Source: Apium graveolens
Taxonomy: Eukaryota; Streptophyta; Magnoliopsida; Apiales; Apiaceae
Direction of reading: 5' to 3'
DNA: 64,000 nt
Assembly (NCBI RefSeq): GCF_009905375.1
Contig: NW_027417598.1
Span: 62,001 to 126,000 of the forward strand
Below are positions 34,831 through 47,413 of the stretch, piece by piece; within the stretch, counting starts at the first letter, position 1, and every line of letters starts with the position of its first letter. A program made the position numbers and the translations under genes. Below the pieces are notes generated by a model. The model had not been told where the DNA came from. It worked only from the letters and a program-made list of their open reading frames with translations, and searched no databases.

Positions 34831-34932
34831 TTGCAAGTGATAGGCTGTCTCACTGGTATGGAGATGGTTCTTAAGGATGTTAATTACTTGATACAACTTG
34901 GAAGTGGGGTTGGCCATCCTCTGAATTACTGA
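34831..34932 (+). pseudogene. AGT1: AGT1 last exon, relic iii (unit A), internally deleted
   Basis: After an intact acceptor (TTTTCTGTAG) the frame reads LQVIGCLTGMEMVLKDVNYL then IQLGSGV. A 47-bp deletion removes the AAASAYLENN part and ends the frame in TGA. The LQVIGC start fits the LQLLGC of plant AGT1 and shows where the real exon begins. The preceding second exon is lost. Confidence 0.82.
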
Positions 34933-35470
34933 TTAGTGATTGCACCAACTATTTCTAAATCATTTTATGTTAAATACTATGCTATCTTATGCCTCTAAAA
35001 ATTTAATTTGATTAAATGTTGTTATGGTAATATTAATTTGTACATGACAATTAATTTTTCAATTATTATGATAGTTTTTTAGAGTTGAATCTATTATAAT
35101 AGTACTTCTATAATTGTTAGTTAGGGTTGAAGTAGTACATATATTATTGATAGTTGAGGTGAGTAGGCAATTTATATATAATTTCACTAAATAAAATTTA
35201 AAACTCTCTAGAAAATGTCATTTTCAAGATAAGTTTTTTTGTACAATGCTTACCACTTAATTTTTACCTATGCTTGTAAATCAATACCCAATTAGTTTAT
35301 ATAATACATGGAGCAGACTTTGTTAAATTATATTTTTATAAAAAGAAAAAAATTGAAATTTATAATAAGAAATTGATACTAAGATAAAAAACAATTTAAA
35401 CTATATTGGGCCAATTGAAACAATTATATACAATTTTTCCTCCAAAATAAAGGATATAAAAAGGTAGGTA

Positions 35471-35479
35471 AAACCCTAA
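35471..35479 (+). promoter_or_regulatory. AAACCCTAA telo-box-like motif, unit B first patch
   Basis: Same context as 30755, about 650 bp upstream of AGT1 relic iv. Confidence 0.35.
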
Positions 35480-36127
35480 TATAGGTACAAGGGGGCCATG
35501 AAATAGTGTTTTGGAGTTATTTGTATTCTCTATGAAAAAGTTTTTTGGTGATGTAAGCTTAAACACATCTTTAAATGAATTGGTAGAGGACTAATCAAAT
35601 GAACTGGTTGGGGACTAAGCGAATAAGGTTTAGAGGTTATCATGAATTGATGTTGGTTAACAAGATTAAAGTAATAATTTATATTTCCCTGTTTCTTCAT
35701 TTTTCTTTCATATGTGTTTTTTGCAAAAACTTTTGGTAAAAATCAAATACTATAATAATATCCCATTTTCCTTTTATATATGTAAGTAAATTTACTGACC
35801 TTGATGTCAAGAATTATCCTTTCAATATTATATGTCAAAGTTAGAAAAAAATTCACTTACATTTGTATTAATATTTTTGTTCTTCATAAATAATCAAATA
35901 CATGATATATTAAAAAATGAAAATTTAAAAAAAAGAAGCGCCCACATTATTTATAATTTATTTTCATATTTGTTGAATCGAATTCAATTTATATGTTGAA
36001 ATATATCTGACCCTCCTAACCCTCCTAACAGAGAGTCTTATATATTATTTTTATATATAAACAAGAAGTCATGAGTTGCTTATGCAATGAGAGCCAAAAA
36101 AGGTGAAACAAATTGAACAAGAGATTT

Positions 36128-37262
36128 TGTACTCCATCCATTCAACTTTTATCTGGTCTGAGAGCATCACTTGATCTAATTATCGAGGAAAGACTTGATA
36201 ACGTAATAGCAAGGCACACTCCCCTTGCAACAACAATAAGTTAAATGCTTTGTTATTATATGCAGCTTAAGCATAATACTGAAAATACTTTTTGTTTGAT
36301 TATGTATTCTTTGTGAGATGCATAGAAAGTAGAAATATGTTGAATCCTTTATTTGTAGATACAATGTAAATATTACAAATCATGGCAGTTTATAGATGAT
36401 TTAAGAATTACAAGTGCAATGATTTTAATTGTAGTCGATTTTTATTTCATCATCTAATTGCTTACAGAATTTTAAGAATCTGATTATTCGGTCATCATCT
36501 CTATTTTACATTTTTGGATATTGTGTGACTATATGTTCATATCATAGGTTTGTCTGAAAAACTTCACTGAGAAAGATGAACGGTTTAGTTATATTATTCA
36601 TATTGTTACTGCAGTTATGGTACGTGCTTACATTAATAGTTGAGAAGTTATTAGAAGGATTGTTACTGCAGTTATGGTACGTGCTTACATTAATAGTTGA
36701 GAAGTTATTAGAAGGGCATAGAATGATACAACTGTATCTTATGGCTTGGACTTAATATAGTAGCATGAAAGGAGTTGAGGATAGATTATGTGAGAAATCT
36801 AAATGAGGTATATTTTCATTTCTTATATTCAATGTTATAGATTTTGTTGCATCTACATATTGACCAGAGACAAGATTAATAGTAAAATATGTTAGTTCCT
36901 CAATTCTCTTTGAGAAGCTTTAACAAGCTTTAACAAAACTATGTCAAATTCATAATATGAGCCATAACCTTGTATCCTACTTCCTTTTGTAAGACCACAC
37001 AATCACTCATAGACCACATAAGTTATAAATATTTTCTCTATTTACCTCTTACTAACCATTTCGAAAAACAATGAAATATTTATAAATATTCTACTATAAA
37101 CTTACAGGCTGTCTTACTGGTATGGAGATGATTCTTAAGGATGTTAGTTACTTGGTACAACTTGGAAGTGGGGTTGCTGCAGCTTCTGCATACTTGGAGA
37201 ACAACTTGCCGATGATTCCATCCTCTGAATTACCCATTAGTGATTGCAGCAACTATTTCTAA
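36128..37262 (+). pseudogene. AGT1: serine--glyoxylate aminotransferase 3' exons, relic iv (unit B)
   Basis: The same three exon pieces as relic ii. 36128-36240 reads CTPSIQLLSGLRASLDLIIE. 36548-36807 has lost the GGAGGCCTGGTGG stretch coding EAWW. 37108-37262 is fully open: GCLTGMEMILKDVSYLVQL then GSGVAAASAYLENNLPMIPS. The middle exon carries a ~57-bp tandem duplication (about 36603-36714, TTACTGCAGTTATGGTACGT twice) not present in unit A. Stops and the lost acceptor make it a pseudogene; the SRI peroxisome signal is absent. Confidence 0.9.
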
Positions 37263-37824
37263 ATCATTTTATGCTAAATACTATGCTATCTTATACCTCT
37301 AAAAATTTAATTTGATTAAATGTTGTTATGGTAATATTAATTTGTACATGATAATTAATTTTCTAATTATTGTGAGAGTTTTTTAGAGTTGAATCTATTG
37401 TAGTAGTACTTCTATTATTGTTAGTTAGGGTTGTAGTAGTACATATATTATTGTTAGTTGAGGTGAGTAGGCAATTTATATATAATTTCACTAAATAAAA
37501 TTTAAAACTCTCAAGAAAATGTCATTTTCAAGTTAAGATTTTTATACAATGCTTACCACTTAATTTATAGAAACTCATTTTATTTATAATATAAAATAAA
37601 TTATAGTAATGCTTGTTTACCTATGCTTGTAAATCAATACCCAATTAGTTTATATAATACATGGAGCAGACTTTGTTAAATTATATTTTTATAAAATGAA
37701 AAAAATTGAAATTTGTAATAAGAAATTAATACTAAGATAAAAAAACAATTTAAACTATATTGAGCCAATTGAAATAATTATATACAATTTTGCCTGCAAA
37801 ATAAAGGATATGAAAAGGTAGGTA

Positions 37825-37833
37825 AAACCCTAA
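37825..37833 (+). promoter_or_regulatory. AAACCCTAA telo-box-like motif, unit B second patch
   Basis: Counterpart of 33059. Downstream about 45 bp are missing compared with unit A (near 37942). Confidence 0.35.
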
Positions 37834-38870
37834 TATAGGTACAAGGGGGCCATGAAATAGTGTTTTGGAGTTATTTGTATTCTCTATGAAAAAGTGTTTT
37901 GGTGTGTATGGTTAAACACATCTTTAAATGAATTGATGGAGGACTAATCATGAATTGATGTTGTTTAACAAGATTAAAGTAATAATTTATATTTCCCCGT
38001 TTCTTCATTTTCCTTTCATATGTGTTTTTTGCAAACACTTTTGGTAAATATCAAATACTATAATAATATCCCATTTTCCTTTTATATATGTAAGTAAATT
38101 TACTGACCTTGATGTTAAGAGTTATCCATTCAATATTATATGTCAAATTTAGAAAAAAATTCACTTACGTTTCTATTAATATTTTTGTTCCTCATAAATA
38201 ATCAAATACATGATATATTAAAATTGAAAATTTAAAGAAAAGAAGCCCACACATTATTTATATTTTATGTTCATATTTGTTGAATTGTACTATTCAATTT
38301 ATTTTATGTTTGTGTGTGACCTTACTTTAGAGAATTTGCACAAGAATTATATTTTTCTTACTACTTGCAACAAGTTCCAAAAACAATGAAGAAAATGCTA
38401 AAAGTCCGTTCCCTTTCTCCTCTTCATCAATCTACCATGTAAGGTTTCTTTGTTATTTTTAACTTTTACCATGCCAATATATATCATAAATATAAATGCA
38501 CATAGTACAAGTGGATCTATGTGGGGTATGTTTTTTATTTTTCTAATGTATATATGACAAACCACTCGAAATTAATTTATGTTACCTAATAACACACTAA
38601 ATTTACTTATATATGGCGTTTCCATCTCACTAAGCCCCGTCACTTTTTAACTTAATTTCACAAGACACATGATTGAAAATGAGATTTTTTACTTGATAGA
38701 GATGTGGGGTTTTTTGTGAAATTTTTTTAGTGGTGTAAGAACTTATATTTTCAATACATGAATAGGTACGGTCACCATTTTCAGCCTCACTAGAACCCAT
38801 TCCTCATGTAACTACTATAGATCCGTAACAATTCGAAAAGTATAGAGTTATAAGTTTTTCTCAAATCCAG

Positions 38871-39211
38871 TAGTAATATTGTAGGCGGTGTCATTGGTGG
38901 TGGTAATTTTACTAGTCCAATTGGTGGTACTAGAAGTCGTAATCTTAGGAGTGGAATTCGTGGTGGGATTGTTGGTGGTAAAGTTTATGCTACCTTACGG
39001 AGTATCATTGGCGGTAACTTAAATAATGGCATCAGTGGTAGTATCATTGGTGGTATAGTTGCATTGATAGCACCTTTAGTGGTTACATTAGTGGTACCTG
39101 AAACGATAATATTAGCAGTGGATTTGGTGGCATTGATGGTTACATTGCTGGTGGTGCTCTTATTAGTGTAACTGGTGACATTGGAAGCGGTAATCTTTGT
39201 TAGAGAATTGG
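38871..39211 (+). pseudogene. Gly/Ser-rich frame, degraded (unit B)
   Basis: Near-identical counterpart of 34145-34495, lacking a further ~11 bp (ATGACTAGC region) near 39068. Confidence 0.35.
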
Positions 39212-39545
39212 TAGTTTATAGATGATTTAAGAATTACAAGTGCAATGATTTTAATTGTAGGGGATTTTTATTTCATCATCTAATTGCTTAGAGAATTTTA
39301 AGAATCCGATAATTCCGTGCTCATCTCTGTTTAACATTTTTTCATATTGTGTGACTATATTTTTGGATATATGTTCATAATATTAGCCACAACCTTGTAT
39401 CCTACTTCCTTTTGTAAGACCACACAATCACTCATAAACCAGACAAGTTATAAATATTATCTTTATTTACCTCTTACTAACCATTTTGAAAAACAATGAA
39501 ATATTTATAAATATTCTACTATAAACTTACAGGTGTTTTCTGTAG

Positions 39546-39647
39546 TTGCAAGTGATAGGCTGTCTCACTGGTATGGAGATGGTTCTTAAGGATGTTAATT
39601 ACTTGATACAACTTGGAAGTGGGGTTGGCCATCCTCTGAATTACTGA
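39546..39647 (+). pseudogene. AGT1: AGT1 last exon, relic v (unit B), internally deleted
   Basis: Counterpart of relic iii, with the same acceptor, the same 47-bp deletion and the same TGA. Confidence 0.82.
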
Positions 39648-40088
39648 TTAGTGATTGCACCAACTATTTCTAAATCATTTTATGTTAAATACTATGCTAT
39701 CTTATGCCTCTAAAAATTTAATTTGATTAAATGTTGTTATGGTAATATTAATTTGTACATGACAATTAATTTTTCAATTATTATGATAGTTTTTTAGAGT
39801 TGAATCTATTATAATAGTACTTCTATAATTGTTAGTTAGGGTTGAAGTAGTACATATATTATTGATAGTTGAGGTGAGTAGGCAATTTACATATAATTTC
39901 ACTAAATAAAATTTAAAACTCTCTAGAAAATGTGATTTTCAAGATAAGTTTTTTTGTACAATGCTTACCACTTAATTTTTACCTATGCTTGTAAATCAAT
40001 ACCCAATTAGTTTATATAATACATGGAGCAGACTTTGTTAAATTATATTTTTATAAAAAGAAAAAAATTGAAATTTGTAATAAGAAAT

Positions 40089-40273
40089 TGAAAAACTCAG
40101 TCAAACACTACATGTTAATAAAGAGATAATGTTTGTTTAAATTTGTGATCACATACACACTAACCCTTTGAATCTGAGTATTAGTCATTTTATCTCTGTG
40201 TAACATTTTTTCTTTTCAAGTACGTTCTATTTCCTATATTTTTACTTATGTATTTTACATGTTTATTACATAC

Positions 40274-40314
<41 letters not shown>

Positions 40315-41773
40315 TTACATTTTTGTGAACTTATGTATGACTATTATAATTCACTTGTTATTAGTTTATTTTATTATTTAGTTCCATGGTTATGTGTATA
40401 ACACTATAGTTTACTTAATTTAATCATTTAGTTTGATGTTGATTATTAAATGTTTTAGTTAATAATCACCATTTTTTAGTAAATATTTAATGCATGAATT
40501 TATGTTTATAATTACCTGTTTTGTGCATGCATAATAATTCATATGTTATATGTTAAATATATGTTTGATTTAGATATGCATTTAGATTACTGCACCAATT
40601 AAATATATGCTCATTTATTAAATTGATTTACTTATTTTGTATAATGATATTTTCACACGTAAGGTTATGAAAATTTTATACACCAATATTTATATTTTGT
40701 CCACTTGCATAATCATAAGCATATGTTACCTATTTTATTTATCTTTGTTATTTTATTTTAAGGATTATATAGATAGTAAATATTAAATGTACATCTATTT
40801 TATTCTGAATTTAAATAGTTTACATATATTTGATTTATTATTATTATATATAATGTATTTAAGTGTTGAGTTTTTTTTATTTGTCCGTACACTATTTTGA
40901 ACTATTATATGAGAATGGTCGTATTTATATGTCAATATTAATTTATTTTGTTACTTGTAGTGACATTTAATTGTTATTATGGGTTAAGCTTTATAAAGTT
41001 AAAGTGTGGTTAGCTTAGTGGCATGTATATGTTAACATTATGATTATTATATATGTCTAGGTTCATTTTGACAACATAATTTGGGAGATATTGCTATTAA
41101 GGTAAGTTAACTCTTCACACTTTATTTATTTTAAAATATTTTAAATATTTTTGCATTCCTTTTGTTTTAAAATTTATGGATCAAGTACGTGTTTTACAAA
41201 TAAGAATTCCAAGTGAGCTCTGACTTAAGCAATTAGTAATTGCAGTATAGTTCCGGAACTAGTCTTTGATACCTTACTAGCCAGTGCTACTTATGATGCC
41301 TTGGGGAGCGCACACTCTATCATACCTTAGTAATGGCGCATTATTGACAGAAATTATGAACTTTTGATACTGTGTCACCAGGTATTTGTGGCCTTATGGA
41401 GCTGTGGAATTTTATATCTTATGTCATATGTATTTTGGAAAATGATTTTTGTTTTATAAAATTATGATACTTGATCCACTAGTGTAGAAATGTTTTCTTG
41501 CCGGGCTTTTGGCTCATTACTCACAATTTTTCAGGTGCTTTGCTTTTGCAACATCTTAAAGGTGGATGCTTTGGAACAATATTTTAGTGATTATGTTTGT
41601 ATTGGAGCTGCGTCTCCCAAAATTTGCTTTATTTTCAGCTTAGATGATTTTTTTTATGTGTGCGATTTTAGAATTTTATGAAAAACTAGAAACTTATTCT
41701 TATTATGGATTTAATTTGGAGTTTTAGGTGAATATTTAAGTATAACTATTTTCTGAAAAGTTGGGGTATTACA
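40089..41773 (+). mobile_element. LTR-array fragment (3' part of one LTR)
   Basis: Matches 12950-14497 of LTR7 closely and ends GGGGTATTACA at the same gag junction (AATTTCACTT). The left edge is a truncation at AAGAAATTG|AAAAACTCAG, with a few bases shared by both partners. It lacks the LTR start, internal segment and TATA box. A long TA run lies at 40276-40308. Confidence 0.83.
40276..40308. repeat. TA dinucleotide microsatellite
   Basis: About 16 TA steps, an expansion of a shorter TA run found at the same place in every array LTR (for example 5589 and 13135). Confidence 0.8.
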
Positions 41774-42257
41774 AATTTCACTTTCTGAATAATTTTGTAA
41801 GCCATCATGAGTATTTGAGACTCAGTGTCAGACTATAAAATCATGGACTTTCATTTTGAAATGGCTATTTCTTGCAAATTTCTATCTTGTTTTTCCTCTT
41901 CCGTGAGAGAAACATGTCTTGTAGCATTTCGTCTCACTTTTCTACTCCATCTCCGGGTCATTAGTTTTCAGAATTCCATATATCTTAACTAGAGTTGTGT
42001 CTTGAAGATCATAATTATCCCTTATTGATATAACTTTCAAGTCACACTTTTGAGGAAGTGCAAGAAGAACCTTCAAGTTTGAATGTGCTGGATCATACTC
42101 TATGTCAACAAGTGACAAATCATTCAAAAATTTATGAAATCTATCATAGATTTCAAACAAAGACTCATCAACTTTTGAGTCAAAGTGCTCATACTGGTGA
42201 TTGAGTATTGTCCTTCCAATCTTCTTCATAGCCCTTGTGCCTTACACTTAACCACCA
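41774..42257 (-). pseudogene. copia gag relic, unit copy U2
   Basis: The minus strand carries the Gag core, open for 95 codons at 41942-42229 (MKKIGRTILNHQYEHFDSK, ESLFEIYDRFHKFLNDLS, LVKIYGILKTNDPE). The left end is the LTR-array junction. The right end is a deletion: about 880 bp that in U0 hold the Gag N-terminus, leader and LTR are missing and the sequence joins GGTTCCGCCTTT directly. Confidence 0.78.
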
Positions 42258-43690
42258 AGGTTCCGCCTTTAGACAAAAATTGAGGTATGTTCTGGGATTT
42301 GACAAACTTTGAATTTAAATTTTGATCTCCTTTTTTAATAGTTTTTCTCTGAATTTGGTGATCTTATTAGTTTTATATATTTTCTTAAAATATTTGCAAG
42401 AAAAGAAATGTTTATTCAAATAATTGATTTGGATTAAAATTACTCAAAGAACTATAAAAAATGGGGAGTACAAAATATAAGTAATGTAAATGATAATAGT
42501 CATTTCATACCAAAGTCAATATAAATGATTAATTACTTAAAATCTTAGGCCAAACTTAGTAGAATATACTTCATCCTATAATACATGTTTTTTGAACTTT
42601 GTTCATGTAAAATTAATAATTTTACATATCTTTTTAAAATAAATATTTTTTTGAATTAAAGTTTAATATTAATAATTTTATTCAAAGAAGAAATTCTAGA
42701 AGTAATTTTTGTACGTATCCTCTTTATTCATCTTAAAAAAATAATGGAATTATATTTTGGTACATATTTGACAAAATAATGTTCGTTTTGCATTTCATAC
42801 CCACCTTGTGAAAAGACCCAAAATTTGTTGGAAAACTTGTCTATTGAAAATTTTGAGTTACAAAACAAGTTTATAAATATAAGCATTGTTTTAAATAATA
42901 AATTTTTATTAAAATTGAAAATATTAAAAATATTCATTATAATTATGTTAAAGTACATATGGTCAAGTCAAACAACTTTTATACTTTTATTCAATTTCTT
43001 CCCAATTTAGATTTTTCCCAATCAACAATGAATGAATATGGTATATGTAGTGTTACCCACAATATATTGTCATTTTACATGTTCAAATCAAATTGACTAA
43101 GAATAAAATAAAAATCAACAATCATATTATTGTTCATTTTAATTTCTATGTTTAAATAAACATAGCAATTAGTAAATATTTTTAAAAATTATATTGTCAA
43201 AAATTTGGTATGCTATCTTATACCTCTAGAAATTTAATTTGATTAAATGTTGTCATGGTAATATTAATTTTTACATGACCAATAATATCTGAATTATTAT
43301 TGTGAGAGGTTTGTAAGACTTGAATGTATGATAGTAGTACTTCTATTATTCTTATTAGGGTTGTAGTAGTACAAATATTATTGTTTGTTGAGGTGAGTAG
43401 GGAATTAATATATAATTTCACTAAATAAAATTTAAAATTTTGGAGAAAATATCATTTTTAGTTAAGTTTTTTATACAATGCTTACCACTTAATTTATAGA
43501 ATCTCATTTTATTTACAATACAAAATAAATTAGAGTAATGCTTGTTTACTTATGGTTATAAATCAACACCCAATTAGCTTGTATAATACATGGAGCAGAC
43601 TTCGTTAAATTATATTTTAATAAAAAGAAAAAATTTGAATTTGTAATAAGAAATTGATACTAAGATAACAAAAACAATTTAAACTAAATT
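42258..43690. other. AT-rich filler of U2, no gene recognised
   Basis: Equivalent of 20570-22240 with several deletions. No supported frame. Confidence 0.6.
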
Positions 43691-43728
43691 AGGCCCATTG
43701 AAACCCATGATATACAATTGGGCCTGCA

Positions 43729-43764
43729 AAATATAGGATATTAAAAAGGTAGGTAAAACCCTAA
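43729..43764 (+). promoter_or_regulatory. promoter-like patch (U2): TGGGCC and AAACCCTAA
   Basis: TGGGCC at 43729 and AAACCCTAA at 43756; the TATA position reads CTATGAAAG. A 27-bp step (CAAATGAATTGGTGGAGGA) is present twice just downstream, near 43899-43949. Confidence 0.4.
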
Positions 43765-44394
43765 TATCAGCACAAGCCCACCTCCTTACAAATAAAATGA
43801 ATTTGTACATGGCCATGAAATAGGCCAAGAAATAGTGTTTTGAGTTATTTGTTTTTCTATGAAAGAGTGTTTTGGTGCTCTAAGGTTAAACACATCTCCA
43901 AATGAATAGGTGGAGGACTAACCAAATGAATTGGTGGAGGATTAAGTGGATAAGGTTTACCGGTTATCATGAATTGATGTTGTTTAACAAAGTTAAGGTA
44001 ATAATTTATATTTCGCTGTTTCTTCATTTTCTTTTCATATGTGTTATTTGCATAAACTTTTGGTAGAAATCAAACACTAAAATAAGTATCCCATTTTCCT
44101 TTTATATATGTATGTAGATTTAAATAAAATGTCACTTGTATTTGTTTTTACATGACCTGTATGTCAAGAATTATCCTTTCAAGATTATATATCAGGGTTA
44201 AAAAAAAGTTATTTACATTTGTATTAATTTTTTTTGTTTCTCAGATATAATCAAATACATGATATATGAAATAAAAAATATTTATAGAAAAGAAGCCCAC
44301 ACATTATTTATATTCTATGTTCATATTTGTTGAATTATACTATTAAATTTATTTTATGTTTATGTATGACCTTACTTTAGAGATATTTTCATAG

Positions 44395-44486
44395 GAATTA
44401 TATTTTTCTTGCTACTTGCAAAAAGTTCCGAAAACAATAAAGAAAAGGCGCCAAGTGCCTTCCCTTTCTCTTCATCAATATACGGT
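44395..44486 (+). other. exon-like frame with hydrophobic start (U2)
   Basis: Acceptor TTTTCATAG, frame IIFFLLLAKSSENNKEK then APSAFPFSSSIYG, donor GGT|GTAAGG. Open, as in U1 and U3. Function unknown. Confidence 0.3.
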
Positions 44487-44914
44487 GTAAGGTTTCTTTG
44501 TTATTCTTTAACTTTTACCATGCCAATATATATTATTAATATAAATGCAGATAGTACAAGTGGATCTATGTGGGGTGTGTTTTTTTTTCCCTAATGTATA
44601 TATGACAAACAACTCAAATATTACTCTTTGTTGACCTAATAAAACATGAAGTTTACTTATATTTGGAGTTTCCCATCTCACGAAGCCTCGTTACTTTTTA
44701 ACTTCATTTTACAACACACATGGTTGAAAATGAGATTTCTTACTTGATAGAGATGTAGGCTTTGTTTGGGAAATTTTATAGTGTTGGAAGAACTTATAGT
44801 TTCAATACATGAATAGGTAGGGTCACCATTTTCAGCCTCAGTAGAACCCGTTGCTTAGTAACTTCTATAGATCCGTAACTATTTGAAAAGTATAGAGTTA
44901 TGGTTTTTCTTTAA

Positions 44915-45472
44915 TCCGGTAGTAATATTGTTGGTGGTATCACTGGTGATGATAATTTTACTAATCCAATTGGTGGCACTAGTAGTCGTAATCTTATGAG
45001 TGGAATTGGTGGTGGGATTGTTGGTGGTGAAGTTCGTGCTAACTTAAAAAGTATCATTGGTGGTAACTTTAATAATGGCATAAGTGGTAGTAGCATTAGT
45101 GGTATAATGGGTAGTTTTAAAAGTGGGATTGGTGGCAGCATGACTAGCATCTTTAGTGGTTACATTGGTGGTACCAGAAACGATAATATTAGTAGTGGAT
45201 TTGCTGGCATTGATGGTGCCATTGGTCCGGGTGCTCTTATTAGTGCAATTGGTGGCATTGAAAGCGGTAATCTTTGCAGGAGAATTGGTGGTGGTATTAT
45301 TGGTGTTGGTGTTGAAGTTCGTGCTAGCTTAAGCAGTTCCATTTATGGCAAGTTTAATTATGGTATTACAGGTGGTAGCTTTGATGTTATATTGGTTAGT
45401 CTTATTAGTGGCATTGGTGGTGGCATTGGTGGTGGCATTGGTGGTAGCTTAGTGGTCGTATTGGTAGCTTAG
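44915..45472 (+). other. Gly/Ser/Ile-rich open frame (U2), longest copy
   Basis: 185 codons are open from just after an in-frame TAA at 44912 to TAG at 45470-45472. The composition is Gly/Ser/Ile/Asn with repeated GGI, SGI and IGG steps: SGIGGGIVGGEVRANLKS, MTSIFSGYIGGTRNDNISSG, FAGIDGAIGPGALISAIGG. This copy has Ser or Gly where U1 has Cys and ends in a GIGGGIGGGIGG run. The acceptor is ATCCGG here, mutated from ATCCAG. Repeat-derived protein and chance frame are both possible. Confidence 0.35.
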
Positions 45473-45655
45473 TGGTGGTATTATTGGTGTTGGTGTTGAA
45501 GTTCGTGCTAGCTTAAGCAGTTCCATTTATGGCCAGTTTAATTATGGTATTACAGGTGGTAACATTGATGTTATATTGGTTAGTCTTAGTAGTGGCAATT
45601 TATGGTAGCATTGTTGGTAGCTTTAGTGGTAGTACTGGTTGTATATTAGGTAATA
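45288..45655 (+). repeat. ~184-bp tandem duplication in the Gly-rich region (U2)
   Basis: The block starting GTGGTGGTATTATTGGTGTT occurs at about 45288 and again at about 45472, with the GTTCGTGCTAGCTTAAGCAG stretch in both. The second copy lies beyond the stop of the open frame. Confidence 0.75.
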
Positions 45656-45687
45656 TTAGTAGTTTATTTAGCTTCAGAGATGGTGGT

Positions 45688-46619
45688 TGTGACGCCCTCA
45701 AAACACGAGTCAGAAATTTGGGGTTCACAACACACATATTATATAAACCTGTATCTGAAATATTATATGCAATTACCCTTATTTACGCAACCACGGATCA
45801 CAACAGGTTAACTTATTACGTCATACCAAATCCCAACTAGTTTAACTTACAACTGAAAATGAAATCATTCTTACAAACTTGCATAACTCAAACTAGCTCG
45901 TTCCAACTTAACCCGGAATCCAAGATCGCATACTGGACTGGGGATCCTCGTTACCAATAATTTCCATTTTAACTGTAGAATGACTTAAATAGATTCACAA
46001 GGGTGAGCTAACTAGCTTGCAAATTATAATAACAATAACTGGGTGTTAACAATGATCAATTAAAATGATTCATAGGAATCAAGTTCCTTGTTAAGCAAAT
46101 TATTAGAATTGGATATTCATTTTTAAGTTTAAAACCAAGGTTAGGCTGCAGATCAGTGACACACTAACCCGATTAAGGCACATAGCTCTGTTCTCTATAC
46201 TGTATCCAAGGCACACATTGGCCTAATATGACCACCAATCAGGTCTGACCATGAATATGTTCCATATTTAGAAACCTATCCAATTCTATAACAATTCAAC
46301 ATGATAAATATTGTAATTCAATAAAACAGAATCATAATTAACATTGATAAAACATTTATTTCAGAGCATAAAGGAATTCATAAATATAACCAGAGTATAT
46401 CAGGGTATGTATGAGGAATAACTTCCAGCCTATAGGAGAATCAGGTATTAGATGAATAATGGCTATACAAGGTTTAGTTCACTATACCATAGAATTGCTT
46501 TCGGAACCAGATTTTTAAAACTATCCAAAAAACGTTGTTGTTGAAAGGTGATTTCATGTCTATTGCAAGGGATTTTAAAAACATGGCAACTGAATCAACA
46601 GAATTTCGCGGTCGTTATA
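45688..46619. repeat. solo LTR, U2 copy (932 bp)
   Basis: TGTGACGCCC to GTCGTTATA (last bases mutated from TTACA). Keeps the stretch deleted from the U1 copy. Confidence 0.65.
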
Positions 46620-47413
46620 AATACATGTTATTGCAATACATTATATAATCGTTACAATAGATCAGAGATTTGGGCCCAAAAGTTAGGCGATCTTGTTCAA
46701 AACTTGTGAGCGGGCTTGCTGAAATTGTTTTCCCGGCTATAAATTAAATAATATAAAAAACACAGACTGTCAAACAATCTCCACTGCGGCGAAAGATTAA
46801 ATCTTTGCTGAAATATTTCTCTCAAACATTGAATATTAAATCTTTGTAAAGACTAAAGCTCCAAGAAGATTAAATCTCGGAAAAGATTAAACCTTGAATG
46901 GAATGTATTTTTTTCCCAAATCATCTTTCCTAAAGTTCTTTCAATTCAATAAATTTAATTTAGGAGAATATTAAATTTGGTCGATCATTGTTAATTATTG
47001 TTTAATTTACCTCCTTGCTTTTCTGTTTCTAAGTTATTTTGTGTTTGGGATTTTTTATGGATTTTACACTATGTGTTAATTTGGGTTTATTTATTAAATC
47101 ATGTTTATGTGTCAATCGTGTCTTATTATCAGTTCTGAGTTGTTTTGGGATTTTTTTAGAATGACAGTGGTATGAAATTTGAAGGTATCACTTATCGTTG
47201 TAAAAGTAGAATTTGTATTTTGGACTTTTTGTTTGCTCCATGTTCTGATAGTTTGTTAATCTTTATAGAATGAAGTACTATAAAGAAGAAATTCAATACT
47301 TTCAGATGCTTTAATATATATTGACTCGTTAAGCAAGTGTTATTATAATTCACATCTTATAATTTTTTTTACTGGATTCATTTTAGAAAAAGATAAAAGA
47401 AAATTGTGAGAAG
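46620..47413. other. unit DNA, no gene
   Basis: Equivalent of 25015-25876, shorter by a deletion near 47330. No gene seen. Confidence 0.5.

Larger units (their letters stand above)
30615..40088. repeat. two tandem ~4.7-kb units (A: 30615-35340, B: 35341-40088)
   Basis: Unit A and unit B have the same order: promoter-like patch, AGT1 exons, second promoter-like patch, glycine-rich frame, AGT1 last-exon piece. Equivalent points lie about 4.72 kb apart (31403/36128, 34831/39546). A third start of the unit (TTATATTTTTATAAAAAGAA) appears at about 40045 and is cut at 40089 by LTR-array DNA. The two units are nearly identical by eye, so the duplication is recent. Confidence 0.88.

Noticed and set aside
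29458..40088. Helitron or Pack-MULE as the vehicle of AGT1 capture
   Set aside because: No convincing terminal inverted repeats, target duplications or TC...CTRR hairpin ends were found; tandem unequal exchange explains the copies without one.
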